Program-made: the position numbers and the translations under genes
In this document: in pieces, positions 23,076-36,142 of the stretch
Layout: the number at the start of each line of letters is the position of its first letter
How positions within the stretch are numbered: position 1 is the first letter of the stretch
NCBI RefSeq assembly: GCF_001522545.3
Contig: NC_031773.1
Location: forward strand, 44,250,786 to 44,314,785
DNA: 64,000 nucleotides
Source of the DNA: Parus major
Lineage: Eukaryota; Chordata; Aves; Passeriformes; Paridae
Direction: 5' to 3'
The notes under the pieces: model-generated
The model's input: only the letters and a program-made list of their open reading frames with translations
Database searches by the model: none
What the model was told of the DNA's origin: nothing

Positions 23076-26000
23076 TGTCTGTTTACTACTGCATATGTAA
23101 GCTTCATTTCATAGTAGCAAATACCTCAAATACTCTACTGGCTTCCCCCTCTCCACCTAAATTTTTTTTTAAAAAATAACCCCATTCCACATTTTAGAGA
23201 AATGTTACTCTTCCACTTAAAAAATAAAATTAGGCTTTCATTGTTTCCAGAGAAGTGCCAAGAACCTGTCCTTGCACTTTGAGCCCACTGGTCATTTGCC
23301 TGTAATAAGCTGTTACTGTGGAACAGCTGAACTCCTGAATGGCTGAGATGAGACTGGAGTCTGATGAGCATCCTAGTCATGATTATCAGTGTTCCCCACA
23401 GAGATAAAAGGAACCTTATGCATACTAGAGCTGTTTCTGCCTTGGGATGGTCATCCCAACTTACGCTTACTTGACTTAATTTCTCTTCTGTTGGCTTTGA
23501 ACCACACCAAAGAACTTGGCCCTTCTTATTGTCCTGTGGAATTAAACAGTAGCTGCTACCTCTTAACTAGAGAAAAGCTGATAATATTTTCAAATAGTAC
23601 ACTATTAAGTGTACTTCAGCTTCACAATAAAATAAAAATAGTATGTCTTTTATTCTAAAGTTTGAAAAACTTGGCAGCTTTTCCCTACATTTGTTACAGC
23701 TGTAGTTTTTTATTTCAGTTATTTTTTTTCCTGATTTAGTTTAATGCTGAGTGATGGTTGAACCATGTATTTCTGCAGCATGAGGAGCCATACCAGGTTT
23801 TTCAGACCCTGATGTGAAGAAATACATGCTCCTCAGCACACAAGAGGAGAATTAAGGCAATGTTAAGGTATTTGTTTTTGAATTTTTTTCTCAAGTCTTT
23901 TAGTAAAGGATGATTGTGCTGCCTTCTGCATTTCACCTGTTTAGTAACCCACAGCTGGTGGTCACTACACCCTATCTATTACTACTTTGCTCACAAAGTA
24001 GCACTGGAGCTGATGTCCTTTTTCTGCAGTACTGTGGATAGGCTGCCTTACAGCATGTGAGCTGTTGATACTGAACTTAGCTTGGCACTCACTTATGTTA
24101 CACTGCTTCTTCCTCTTGGCTCCTTCAGAGCCAAAGGGACAAATCAGGCAAGTACCACTGGAATATCATAAATGTAGTGACTGCAGCATCTTGCTGCTGG
24201 AGTTGGATGTGCCTGCTATTGTAGCATTGAGCTTTTCACCCCCTGGGAAAATCCTCCCAACTTCCAAGATTTTGCATGATTATGCTAAACAAGAAAGCTG
24301 GGCCTTATTTTGAGTTGTTGCCTTTCAGAATGGGGAGTAAAAGCTGAAACCACCATTTCCCTGTCACCATGACAGTAATAAAGGCACTCTGTAAAGCGGC
24401 TGGTATCTGCTTGCATTACGCAGCAAAGTCAAATACCCCAAGTCTAAATAAAATACTTGTACAAATACTTTGTTGAATTAAAATTATTTAATGCTAAAAG
24501 TATGTAAATCTTGTTTTCCCATTATGAATGGGAAGCTCTGAAATTATTTAATGATTCATTCAATGCCTGTAAGAGCTTCCTTGGAGAAGAGCCTTTATTA
24601 TGACTTGATCTTGTATCAAGACTTGTTAAATTACCTTTTGGCATTGTGTGTATGGTGCAGCTTGCTAGGCAAAACTGTCACTTGTGTACTGGTTTCTTTA
24701 GAGGCATGTTGTAACTCAGTAGATTTTTATTTGCTGAAAGTTCCTTCTAATCCTGGGGAAAGTGAAGCACTGCTGTCAAATTTTAAGGCTGGCAGAAGAG
24801 ACATGCTTGGCTTATGCAGGGAGGTAGTCTGTCAAGCAATCTAGTGCTGAGCTAAATTTCCCAAGAATTCTGTATGTGGAGCAAAATCGCACAATTTTTC
24901 TCTAGGATTGAGTCAATGTTGCATAGTTCTTATAATTATGTACAATAATAAGAGGATCTTAAATCTGTTTTCTCATTGCTCACTGGTAGGCCTGAAACTT
25001 TTAAAGATGCCAGATAATTTTATCATGGTAGATCTGAGATAAGACTACAAGGAGCCGCCTGCAGTTCCCCTTCTGTAACTGAGAAAGGGAAAATACACTT
25101 AGTGCTCCTTGCAGTGTTGTGTTTCACTGGAAAACCTAAGAGGGGGAGAGAATTGCCTTGCACCTGCCAGCTTCATTAACATTCAGCCACAGGATTGTTC
25201 AGATGCTTGTTAGGAAAGAGTATTGCTTAAAGGGTCACCTGCTAGTATTTTAAGTAAGCTTCAGTGGGAAAAATTTAGTATTAAAATGCATTTAAAAGGT
25301 CAACTTTGTCATTCAGAACTGCTTTGTGCATAATGCATGGTACATTTTCCAAAGGTTGAGATGGAGCAGTGGTGCTTTTGACAGATTTGCACTTCCATTG
25401 CAAGGAAAGTCCTGTATCAAAAAGGAGTACCCCATTTTGAAATTGGGTAACTCGAGACCCATCACTAAACCCCAAAGTGCTCTGTAAAACATGGATTATG
25501 TATATGCTGCTTGTGTATATTTTATGATGGAGAAAACATACTTTCTTGCTGGTTTTGGAGCTGAGCTGAGCTTTCTGGTTTAAAGCATACCATATATAAA
25601 AATTTGGAGTAACAACTGCATTTGCACACGGTGTTTGTATCAGGTTGTACTACAGATGAAATGTACTGACACTTACTGATACTCGCGGAAATGTCTGTTG
25701 CATATCGTTTTAAAATGGGCTGTAATAATACAAATAGTTGTAACTCATTTACATTTCTACATAGAAATGATGTAGTTCACAGTGAAAACAATAAACATTC
25801 TGCTTTTTTATAGCAAATATGAGTACCTTGGGTAGATGAGCTTCATAGCTGCATGGCCTTGTTACAGAATACAATTTTGTAACTCAGTTCTGGGGAGAAA
25901 GATACTGCTAGCAGGATATTCTTGGCTGAGCAGACTTCTCATGTCTAAAAGTAAAGTTTATTGTTTTGGGATTACTTTGCTCATGTGATTTTCCATCATT

Positions 26001-28420
26001 GATCATTTAATGCCATTTCAGGCTTTTGGACTGTTTTTTTCAAGTTGCTGACAAGTATATTAATTGGCCAGTTTTGTACCTGAAAGCTGAATTGAAAGCA
26101 AAGATGGCCTGAATGTCACTACAGGTTGGGCTCAGTGGGATGATCTCAGTAGCACAGCTGTAATTTTCATTACCTGAATCTCTCAATCATTTGATAATAT
26201 TGCAGAGTATCACTGCATGACCCTAGAAATGAACTAAGGGCTTGTAGTTTCACTGAGCCAATACTCTCCCCACCACTGACAAGTACTAAAACAAGGAGGC
26301 GAGGTTATCTGTCTGCTTTAAACTTTTGACAAATACCTCTCTCTCTGCTCACCTTTTCCACTGCAGAAAGAGCTGTCTCTCTGCCTAGAGCAGTCTAACT
26401 ACAAAGCTACTCTACAACTTCCATTTTTTTAGTGCAGTGGAGATGTGTGCCTGAAGGGCAAACAGAGATTTGTAATACCTGCGTCGTTTATGGGAGAATT
26501 TCTGATCTCTCGCCTTACTGCTGAGATTTGTACAGTGGTGTGACACTTTTAGATACAGATTATTCTAAAATATTTTTTCCAAGTAGACTTTACTTTTTGA
26601 CTTAATTTTTTTGTCTTGCTTGCAGTAAGAAAAGTTTCTAATAAGATTATAATGCTTTGGACCTGCACTTCCTGGGAAGGAAGGGTAGGAAGTCAGCATA
26701 CATCCAAAGGGAAAGGGAAATTAATGGTCTTTGTAGCATTTTTTGCATGCTTAGCTTCCCTTGGAATAGGAATGCACAGGACTTTAGCTTTTTATACACT
26801 TAGCTTTTCACTGGGAGATGTGTTCTAGAATTTGGAGGTTGAAAGTGAGATGCACAGTTGTTTACCTTGGCTTGTTTTTTCGTTACTTTCCAAGGAGAGA
26901 GTGGACCCTTTTCATGCAGACAGACCTCTGCTGTGTCAAGGCTGCTCAGATTTACTGTGCAGCTGGAAAGTATTTTCCACATCACTTGTGTAGATGTTGC
27001 CTTACTGGTTCTGCAGTTCTGCCTCTCCAGTTCCTTACTGGCTACTGACCACAAATGATGCATTCATAAAATTGAAAGCAAAGTGAATGAAATTACTATA
27101 GCCTGTGATGCCTTTAATCCACAATATATTTATTATGTAACCCTCTAACCTCTAAGGTATATGTGCATGTGTACATACATTGCTTCAGGTATGATATGAA
27201 CAAAATGCATACTTTACCATGGCTGTTCTTTAATTTTGCTGCCTCCTTCAAATACCATTTGGTCATTTTCAGGAGCTCACTTCAGAACTGTGTAGAAGAG
27301 CAAAGGGACAGGGGTTGGTAGAGTATCTGTGGATGCTTCTAGGAAAACTTGTCTTTTAAAAGTTTTATTCTTGCTGTCAGGTGGATTGGAAAGGGGTAGA
27401 AGAAAGGGGGAGTAGGAATGGGCCTATACCAAAAAGAGGAAAACTAAATACAGTGTTGGAGGTTGACTGTGGGCAAATGAAGCAAAGAAGGTACAGAAAA
27501 CCAGGAATGTGAAGCAGACCAAAAGACATGGAATGCTGAATGAAGATGAAAATAATGAGGGAGAGGAATGCTTTTATTTTCCAAACAATCAAGAGTCTAG
27601 TAGTTGCAAGATGTTCAGGTATGGCCAACTAAAAAGTTATAAAGGCCTGACTATATACTTAGACTTCTTGATGTCATTTCATTTAAAGGAATTTTATGAG
27701 TTTCTGTATTGCTTCTAATTGATATTTATAGTAATTTTTATTCCTATTTAATGCATTTCTCTCCCCCACCTTCCTCTGCTAAAACCATTCCCACTTGTTA
27801 CCGCCTACTTCATTTTCAAATGCCTCAAATCTGTTCATCAAATTCAGCACCTAAACAGTCCTAATAGTGCATAGCAGTAGCCTTTTGGGACATAAGTAGC
27901 GTCTCTGCTCATTCTGCTGCTCACTATATAGTATTTTTCAGACCAAGAAATAATGAATGACTAGCACTGGTAGGATTCCTGAGCAGACACCGTGACACTG
28001 GGATAAAGCCATCAGCATTAGGTCTTTCAGAGCATTGTCCCTATAGAGTGTTCTGTTTTAAAGACAGAACAGTGCTGCACAGTAATTTTGATTTACAATT
28101 ATAAAGCCTCACACAAAGCCTTATAATAAATTATTCCATCTAAATGTGTGACAAACATTTTGGAAGGCGCTGGCAATATTTTTGAGTATTTCTTGGTTTG
28201 CTGCATTTGCCTTGTTAAATATTACTTAAAAAATAAACCAGTTTACAAAAATCATAGTGTGAATAGAGACAAAGTGCTACTGCAGTTTGATTACCTCTTG
28301 TTTAGTTGGAAACCACAATTCTATCCCTTCCTTTGCAGCAGGAAAGCAAAACTGGAGATCTGTCATTCTTGGGTCCTGCTTTCTTCATGAAAGCAAACTC
28401 TTAAGGTAAGAACATAATTT
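23076..28420. other. Intergenic between convergent SLC25A3 and IKBIP
   Basis: About 5.3 kb with short open frames only (97 codons at most) and no recognised homology. A 13-nt direct repeat (aaattatttaatg) recurs at 24481 and 24541 with a short palindrome cccattatgaatggg between (24518-24532). No transposon family was recognised. Confidence 0.55.
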
Positions 28421-28436
28421 TACACTTTAACATTGC

Positions 28437-28707
28437 TTTATTGTACAAAACAAGCAATTTATTAAATATAGCATCTGTCATCCTTCAGAAAAATACATGC
28501 AGAGAGATAAGTTTTTTGTTCACATTATTTTTTCTCCCTTGAAATAAGTATGACTTTTTCCTGTCCTGTTCCAAGGAATCAGACAAATTTCAGGTCTAGG
28601 TGTGCTTCTAAATGAAGCCTTTAAATATTGTCTGTCTTCTCAGTACTTCACATGATGGGAGTTAACACTCCTCCAACACTATTCTTCAGGCAGTGGCCAT
28701 TCAGTGA
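28437..28707 (-). other. IKBIP: IKBIP short-isoform 3' UTR with polyA signals
   Basis: On the minus strand AATAAA hexamers are at 28463-28458 and 28442-28437, about 245 nt after the stop. They mark the likely transcript end. Confidence 0.65.
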
Positions 28708-29463
28708 TCAATTAATGTCTGAAATCTTGGTTATTTCATCTTTCACATCTTTGATCTTGGTTTGAACTGTTGTTAGATTGGCCAGTTTCTCATTCAGTAA
28801 AGCAATTTCCTTCTCCCGTCGCAACACCTCCTCCACTAATCTTCCTATTCTCAGTGTTAGGTCATTTATTAAGGGCTCCAAGATGGCAAACTCCTTTTTA
28901 ACTTTGAACATCTTAGGTTTTAAATCATTTGCAAATGTAACTGTCTTCAGAACTTTTGCTCTGTCACCTTCAAGATTCAAAAGTCTGTTAGAATGCTTGT
29001 TAAAATCACTCCTTAACTCGGACAGTGCTGTCTTAATTTGCTCAATTTTTTTTGCGTTATTGGATGCCAGGCTTTGGATTTCTGTACTTCGGTCGATGCT
29101 GCTGGTAAGGAGGTCACTTATATTTTTTACTGTTGCCTTTTCACCTTTTTCTACTTTATCTTCTAGTGTTAGTAAAGAATCCGTCAGTGTAGTAATTTCT
29201 GAGACCAGGCCTGAAATGCGTCTTATGTCAGTTTTTACTGTCACAATTGTCAATGTTACATTCTTTGCTATAGAAACTGCATTCTGTTCAGTGCTTGAAA
29301 CTGCATGAAAAAGGCTTGTTAAATTCTTCTCTAGTTCTTCTTGCTTTTTAATTATGCTGCTAGACCATGTTTTCATTGTATAAATATCTTCCTGCAGATA
29401 TTTAATGTGAGAAATTGTTTGAAGATCTTCCAGCTGTTTCATTAAGTTCCAAGTCTTTTCACA
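28708..29463 (-). CDS. IKBIP: IKBIP alternative terminal exon, short isoform
   Basis: 251 codons from CEKTWNLMKQLEDLQTI to KDVKDEITKISDIN and TGA. Coiled coil containing SVKTDIRRISGLV-like and GDRAKVLKTVTFANDLKPK segments that are highly conserved in IKBIP. Acceptor ccctctag. Confidence 0.96.
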   Translation of the reverse strand, partial: CEKTWNLMKQLEDLQTISHIKYLQEDIYTMKTWSSSIIKKQEELEKNLTSLFHAVSSTEQNAVSIAKNVTLTIVTVKTDIRRISGLVSEITTLTDSLLTLEDKVEKGEKATVKNISDLLTSSIDRSTEIQSLASNNAKKIEQIKTALSELRSDFNKHSNRLLNLEGDRAKVLKTVTFANDLKPKMFKVKKEFAILEPLINDLTLRIGRLVEEVLRREKEIALLNEKLANLTTVQTKIKDVKDEITKISDIN

Positions 29464-32400
29464 CTAGAGGGATACAAAAATATTTCTAGCTTAACAACTT
29501 AACATCAAAATTCAAGCCATACTTAAATGAAATATCCTATTATTCTGACATTCAATTTGAAAGCAAACTCTATCTATAGGAAATCAACTTCTGTTACAAC
29601 ACAATCATATTTTTTTTCTTCTCAGTATACATAATGTTAGTACTTCTATTACTACAAAAAATCACAGGAAGGTGGTATATGACTTTCCAAGGTAACCTCT
29701 GAAAACACAAGTCATCAAATGGAATCTTCTTCCATAGACAGGAATTTTTAAGTCTCCATAAAAGCTATTTTAGTGAAAGAAAACTCATGTTACTGCTGGA
29801 TTTTTGTCTTGATTTGCTAGTTCACTCTTTTATTTTCTTATGATTCATTCTTGGTTTTCAGATTTGGGAGCGAAAAAGGAAATCATCTGAGTGATACTAT
29901 CCTGTTCAATCCCCAATAAGTCAGGGTAGAACTTGGAGAGAAAAAAAACCACCAAACAAGCAAACTGAAACACATTCCAAGAGGCTAGAATTGGTTTTAT
30001 ATTCATCATTTTCTGGACACTAATAGAAAAAATATCATCACAGGAGCAAATGTTTTTAACTCTTCCATAGTGCTGGTCATTCCTTAATAGCTCAGAACTG
30101 TTTGGTCAAAAGCAAAACACCAAAATTCAGGTTGTGCAAAGTCATGCTTATTTCCTACTTAATGCCCTCCAAGGATGAGGATTTCATGTTGAACCTCCTT
30201 TATATTCAGCTTTCAGCAGGGTTGAGGTTGATGAAAGATTTTAGATTAAGGGTCATTCCACTGGCACTCTTGCCACCCTGCCTCAAAAACATACGAAGTA
30301 GAAACACTAGAACTTGGAAGACGCTTGTGAAAAGTGTTTAAAAGTATTTAAAAAACATTTATTTATATAATAGTTTTTCCTAAGAGGACATGGAACACTA
30401 AAGTATTTACTCTGTACCCTTTCTGGAGGAGCAGTTTATTTTGAATCAGATTATATGCACCAGGATGGGGAAATTCACTACAATATATTTTTATTTTGAC
30501 TATGACTGTAAACTGACAGAAATTTATACATAAGCAATAATAATATGAAGAAAACACAGCTTTATAACATTGAGAAACATTGGTTTCATAGTCTCTTGAA
30601 TAGGCAGTGTTACCTGTTTAGTGAAGAATTCTCAAGAAATCAATGTACAAACCCAGAATAATTTAAATCTGATGAAGTCATAAATGTTATGGGTTCATAC
30701 TGTTTCTACTAAGCAATCTCCTTTCCTGAGAAATACAAAATTATCAAGACAATAAGTCTGCAGACAATTTGTGTTGTCCCTGAGATCCAAATTTCAATGA
30801 ACAGCTATCAGGTAGTACCACATCATGTAATTAGGTCTATGGATAAACTGGATGTTCCCTGTTCCCAAGCACATAACTCCACTGATTTCTTTAATTACTT
30901 CTGCAGCTCTTGGTTCAGCAAATTTTGGGAAACAATGTCAGTGACACCGTTAATTTTTTATTTTTCTTGTCAAATGTGAAGCAATACGAGACGTATCATG
31001 CAATGCCTAACAAAGAATATCCTACAGAAGAAAAGGCTAAAATTTGTTTCTAAAGCACCAAAACACTCCCCCCCCCAAAAAAAAACCAGCTTCTATGTAA
31101 ATACCAGCAGCTTATAGATACCAGAACAAGGCAAAGTTCTCAGTAGGAGGTATTTTACTAGTGTTTTCCCTAAGGGTGTTGTACCTAAGCTTCAGCTGTT
31201 AAAAATGCACTCCTAAAAATGCATTCCTGCAGCACCAAACCATCACAGTGTAGGATACATTAAAAGCAAGGTACAGCTAGCTCTGCTGAGAAGTAAATGA
31301 TTAATTGTTCACTGTGTTACAAGTCTATGGAAAACAATACACAAAGTAACAACAAAAGAAACTAAGTAGTGAAAACTAAATACAAACTAAAAATATGAGC
31401 TCTTTTCCCCTTAAATCTAAATACTGTCCTTCAAATTATTTTTAATTAAAAAGGTATTTTAATAAATAAGCTGAAAAGAATCCTTAATTTAAGAAAATAT
31501 TCCTTTCCTTCTTTAACAGAGGCTCATTCTCAACTTTTTAGGCTGTTCCAATGTCTCTTTAGATCAATGACGATATCTCAGCTATACCTGACATACACTT
31601 AGATCACATTGTTTATAAAAATGTGCTTTTTCATTAATGAAAAAGTCAAAACTCACTTATTCCCATTCTGGTCATTTTCTAAGTTAAAGCTTTCCAAAGT
31701 TACTTCTTTTATGTTTGAAGATCCTGTTAAGTCAGGCCCTGTTTCTAGAACGGCTATTTCATGCTGCACTTTGAACGAGCTGCCCTTGGACTGTAGGGCT
31801 TCAAGAGCCTTCTGCACCACCACTGTATCAGAAACAGTTTTCAACATGTCATTTTCCACAGTGTACAGCTGTGTCTTCAAGTCCTCTATCTTTTTCTCCA
31901 TACCAAGCAAGTCACTTGACAACCTAAGAATAGAGCGAATAGCATTTTCAATTGTTGGCAAATGGGTCTTGCACTCCTCAATTTTAGGTTCATAGTTTGC
32001 AAGTTTCTGATTCAGGTCTGTGTCCTTGGCTACCAGACTATTCTGTTCTTCTTCTAGCTTTTCAACTGACTTTGCATCCAAGTTCAACTTTTGTTCAACT
32101 CTCGAGAATTCATCATCTTCTTGCTTTTTTAGAGTTCTTATATTTCTGGCTGTACTGTCTTCCAAATCTCTTACTCTTTCTGAAAGGGATTTAATTCTTT
32201 GGTCAACTTCATTAATTTTGGAAGTAACTTCTGTATGTATGAACTTTGCTTCAGATTTTAAACCACTAGCATTTGTGTTAATTTCATCCAGGCTTCTTCT
32301 CCAGGCATTTGTAACATTTTGGAACTTCTCATTAATGCTCTGCATCTTTAGAGATAGAGTCTGTTCATTGTTCTGAATATCATTTATGATGTTGTGAAGA

Positions 32401-34392
32401 GAAGGTATTTCCTGCCCAAACTCAGTCATCACAGAGATGGATGAGGCAGCTTCTTGCAGGATACTTTCAGTAGACTCAAGCTGTGTTTACAACACAAAAC
32501 AATGTCTGTGTCTATTTTAAAAAAGTAAGAACAGAAAACCATTTCCATTTATTAAGGGAAAATAAAGTCCCTTAAGCCTCTGTACTTGTTACAAAGCTCC
32601 TCCATGGTGCGTTTCCACATTTAATCTTTAAAATATTGTTAATTAACCTAGCATGAAGAAGTCATGGAAAAACAGGAATGTCTATTGTTGAACTTCTATG
32701 GCCTATATGCAATTTTCCATGCTTGGTTTTTTTTTTGTGTCCAAAATACAGCAAGTCCCATGCAACATTTTGCAATCTGAAGCATAGTATATATAAATAT
32801 CCAAATTACATCACGTATAAATGACATTATTCTGAGATCAGTGCTGAAACAAAATCACTGCCATGAGCCATGCTGTGCTACCTTCATTATCTGTACCTAC
32901 TATTAAAAATTATCAGGGATAATTCAGCAATCAGCACAGCTTTTCTACTTGATAATGTCACACGTGGTAATATTTTTTTTCATTACTATTGTATTTTCTT
33001 ATCTATCACTTTATTATGTCTTCATATTGTTAGAACAGGTGTGCTACATCAAAATGCTGGTAAATTTTCTTCACATCAATGTATGTTAGAATCACACATG
33101 AAAGAGGACTGGTGGAATGAAATGTGCATATATGTCAGTTCTTAAAAACAGTTTCTAAAAAATAATACTGAGATTCAACCACTGTATTCACATACTGGAA
33201 CAATGGCATGGATTGACATGCTTTGTATGAAATAGTCTCTAAAGGCCTATTCACAGGCAAGTAATACACATTATGAAAACTTATTTAAAACAGTCAGTTA
33301 AATTAACAACATAACAATGAAGTAAACAATGACAAATGTTCACCAAAGATTTTCCAATTAAGATGTTAATCATTACCTTTTCAGAAATTAAGTTTACTTT
33401 ATTTCCCACATCCAGGATTTTTTCAGCTTCTTGATGTAAAAAATTATACTTTCTTTCCAGATCAGCAAATTGACCTGACTGCTGAAATAGAAACCTGCAA
33501 ATTTCAAGTAAATAAACAGAAAGCATAACTTTTTAATTAGCATATATTAAGTATTCCAGGACCTGATTCACAGCAAATGGTTACTGGAGGTATTTGTGTT
33601 CACAGATCAATACATGACAGAAAATAAAAAAAATTAATGAAATTTATCTGTCTTGATAACTGGAGTTATCTTCTAAAAGAGGTATGACTACAAGGGAGCA
33701 TCCATAGATGTTTTTGCTTTTACACTGCATGCAAAGGTAATTAAGGCACTGATGCTGCTAAGATATTTTAAAACATCTTTAACAAAGGTATTTGACCTTT
33801 ACTTAAAGACTTCACCTGATGAACGGTTTTATTACACTGCTGAGCAAATTATTTACAGAAAACTCTATTTCATTTCTTCTGTCCACTTATTTATTACCTG
33901 CCAAGCAAGCACTTACTGCCAGACTAAGTTGCTTTTTAGTAGAAGTAGTCTCCAAAGCAGGTATTTAGAATTCCTGAGCAAGGCACCTTCAACATGATGT
34001 AACAGATGGAGCTTCTATATTAACTCACTGCATGCCAATGTTTCCATGCTTGTGAACACTGCTACTCTCTCCTTAATCCTTCTGGCTTTAACAAGTTTCT
34101 ACAGACTCTTGTCCCATGCACTCTGTTAACATGTAAATCATACAGAATCCACAGAATACAAAAGAAAATACTAAAATCCTCTTAAGAGAGTTACCTACCA
34201 GCTCAGCACCAGGCAAACAGCAAGGGAAATGATACTCAGACTTGTCCTTGAGTCCATCCAAAAGGAACTGTGATTATTGCTGGTCCTGGGACTTGCCAGC
34301 TTCCCATAATTACTGTGCTTCTCAGCCTTCTGTGACCCTTCACTGGTCTTGGATGAAGACACACCTTTTTTCCTTGGCTTAACTTCAGACAT
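28708..34392 (-). CDS. IKBIP: IKBIP (IKK-interacting protein, IKIP), two alternative C-termini
   Basis: IKBIP is a type II ER membrane protein reported in mammals as a p53 target that promotes apoptosis and interacts with IKK beta. Exon 1 (64 codons plus 2 nt) and exon 2 (1 nt plus 39 codons) are shared. Exon 2 ends in phase 0 after SEK, and either of two downstream exons fits: 31653-32480 gives 379 residues and 28708-29463 gives 355. Both match the known human pair of about 377 and 350. Residues 1-50 are basic and Ser-rich, residues 51-69 form a membrane helix (SLSIISLAVCLVLSWFLFQ), and the rest is coiled coil. The start MSEVKPRKK matches the mammalian N-terminus. Neighbours: convergent with SLC25A3 and head-to-head with APAF1. 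Confidence 0.95.
29464..31652 (-). other. IKBIP: IKBIP sequence between the two terminal exons
   Basis: Intron for the short isoform and 3' UTR for the long one. AATAAA on the minus strand at 30363-30358 and ATTAAA at 31446-31441 are possible polyA signals for the long isoform. No other coding exon or repeat family was recognised. Confidence 0.55.
31653..32480 (-). CDS. IKBIP: IKBIP alternative terminal exon, long isoform
   Basis: 275 codons from LESTESILQEAASS to LENDQNGNK and TGA. Long heptad-rich coiled coil with the conserved AWRRSLDEIN, VRDLEDSTARNIRT and ECKTHLPTIENAI segments. Acceptor gtaaacacag. The stop overlaps a strong donor-like sequence, AATAA|gtgagt. Confidence 0.95.
   Translation of the reverse strand, partial: LESTESILQEAASSISVMTEFGQEIPSLHNIINDIQNNEQTLSLKMQSINEKFQNVTNAWRRSLDEINTNASGLKSEAKFIHTEVTSKINEVDQRIKSLSERVRDLEDSTARNIRTLKKQEDDEFSRVEQKLNLDAKSVEKLEEEQNSLVAKDTDLNQKLANYEPKIEECKTHLPTIENAIRSILRLSSDLLGMEKKIEDLKTQLYTVENDMLKTVSDTVVVQKALEALQSKGSSFKVQHEIAVLETGPDLTGSSNIKEVTLESFNLENDQNGNK
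33377..33494 (-). CDS. IKBIP: IKBIP exon 2 (common)
   Basis: It completes Trp65 and encodes FLFQQSGQFADLERKYNF through NKVNLISEK, the end of the membrane helix and the first coiled-coil heptads. Acceptor atttgcag, donor AAAG|gtaatg. Confidence 0.95.
34199..34392 (-). CDS. IKBIP: IKBIP exon 1 coding part: cytosolic tail and most of the membrane helix
   Basis: Starts at ATG (34392-34390 on the minus strand) and ends CTGAGCTG|gtaggt, splitting a Trp codon. On the minus strand a strong acceptor, ttttttctag at 34428, precedes the ATG by 35 nt. The 5' UTR is therefore probably spliced from an exon in the CpG island further up. Confidence 0.92.
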
Positions 34393-34427
34393 TTTGTGGT
34401 TTTAAAAAGCAGAAGCAAAGGAGAGAG

Positions 34428-35690
34428 CTAGAAAAAAATCCCAGAAAGGATTATTTTTTAATTCTTACTTTTAAACATCTTCAAATATAAACTCTAAGTA
34501 CACAAAAACACCCTCAAAAATGTTTCTTTCAGTCTTCACTATGCTTCCTAGTTATGTGAACTTTTGTAAAGTATCATAATGCTTTCATTTGCTTTCTATA
34601 TTACAGAGCACTGCTTTCACATTTTTTCTAACTGAACTGACTTTCCAAGCTTAAGCTAATTTCACCTTTCCAGAAATATTTTGTCTGCTGTAGAATAAGC
34701 TATTTTAAATATGTATTTAAAATTAAGAGGATTAAAAGTATACTTCTTTTTGTAGCTGATGACTGTCCCAAGTTCATCAGAAATTTCACTGATGAACTTG
34801 TGTTTTACCTGTAGATTTAAAAAATAATTATTACTTACACCACACTAAAAGGGGAAAGTAAATATTTCAATTTAAAAAATAAAATTGAAAATCAAGCTTT
34901 AATTTAGAAATAGTTCAGTTGTAATGATTTCATGTCATCTGTAAAACTGCCAATGTCAGTTAACAAAAAGATAGAAAATTATAGAAAAATTCAGAAGATT
35001 AATGAAATCGTGCCTCAGGAAAAAAAGAAAAAAAGAAAAGAAGAAAAACTGTAACTTCCTCTGTATAAAATTATGATCAGAATAGATTGAACCAAGATGA
35101 ATCTCCAGCTCATATTTTAATCAACCAAGTGAAGTACAGAGTGTAGATTTCAAGCCTAAAATCTTCTACCATACTGCTCAAAATAGACTTGATCCTTGGC
35201 GGAGTGGCTTTAGCTTAATTTGAGACCAAACTGTTGTGCTGGTTTTTTGGATCACTTTGCAGCACTGCCACTTAATAATATCAATAATAATAAAATAATA
35301 ATAATAATAATATCATTATTAAAATAATAAAAATAAAATAATATCAAAATTATTTATATTTGGAGATATTTACAGAGACACGGGCGTGAAAGGCTTTGTT
35401 TAAAATCTTATCTGTCATGCAGGTAGCTTAGAGCTGTTTGAGCCACAGTACTAGGGAAGCATGCTCAGAGCTTATTGAAGTATGGAGGAAAAAAAGTTTT
35501 CATTTCCAAAAAACCCAAAACAACAAAACCCAAACAAAAAGAAAAGCCACGAAAACAGAAAAAAAATTAGCATTTTAAAGCTTTTAAAACATCTTTGGGT
35601 AAAAAAATAAAAAAAAAAATAGAAAAAGAGCTCTGACTAGTAGTTAGGAAAAGAGTTTGAGAGAAAAGGAAAGCTCTGCTTTAAAAGGAC
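34428..35690 (-). other. IKBIP: Upstream intron/5' flank of IKBIP
   Basis: AT-rich sequence between the IKBIP ATG exon and the CpG island. It includes an A-rich, Lys-codon-like purine run near 35020-35050 and an AAT microsatellite. If the acceptor at 34428 is used, this is IKBIP intron 1. Confidence 0.5.
35274..35343. repeat. (AAT)n microsatellite
   Basis: About 70 nt of aat/ata units with small interruptions (aataataataataataata), in the putative first intron of IKBIP. Confidence 0.9.
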
Positions 35691-35808
35691 GGCTTCAGCG
35701 CGCAGCCAGCTGCGGTACCAGGGGATGAGCTTCCCAGAGACCGACCCTTCCGGACCTCCGGCCGCGCTGGGTCCGCTCCCCAAAAGTAAAGGACTGCTCT
35801 CTCCGCTG

Positions 35809-36142
35809 CCCCCAAAGTGACCCACATCCCCTCGGCTCCTCCCAAAGTGACCCACATCCCCTCGGCTCCCCCCAAAGNNNNNNNNNNNNNNNNNNNNNNN
35901 NNNNNNNNNNNNNNNNNNNNNNNNNNNNNNNNNNNNNNNNNNNNNNNNNNNNNNNNNNNNNNNNNNNNNNNNNNNNNNNNNNNNNNNNNNNNNNNNNNNN
36001 NNNNNNNNNNNNNNNNNNNNNNNNNNNNNNNNNNNNNNNNNNNNNNNNNNNNNNNNNNNNNNNNNNNNNNNNNNNNNNCCCAAAGTGACCGACTGCCCCT
36101 CGGCTCCCCCCAGAGTGACCGACTGTCCCCTCCGTCCCCCGG
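35809..36142. repeat. 30-bp minisatellite with assembly gap
   Basis: The unit cccaaagtgacccacatccc plus ctcggctcct recurs before the gap and, with the variant cccaaagtgaccgactgccc, after it. Ns fill 35878-36078. The gap therefore lies inside the tandem array and the true copy number is unknown. Confidence 0.92.
35878..36078. other. Assembly gap (201 N)
   Basis: A run of Ns flanked on both sides by the same GC-rich minisatellite; its size need not equal the real missing length. Confidence 0.99.

Noticed and set aside
28778..29308. 176-codon plus-strand open frame opposite the IKBIP short-isoform exon
   Set aside because: Shadow of the conserved minus-strand coding exon; no independent motif.
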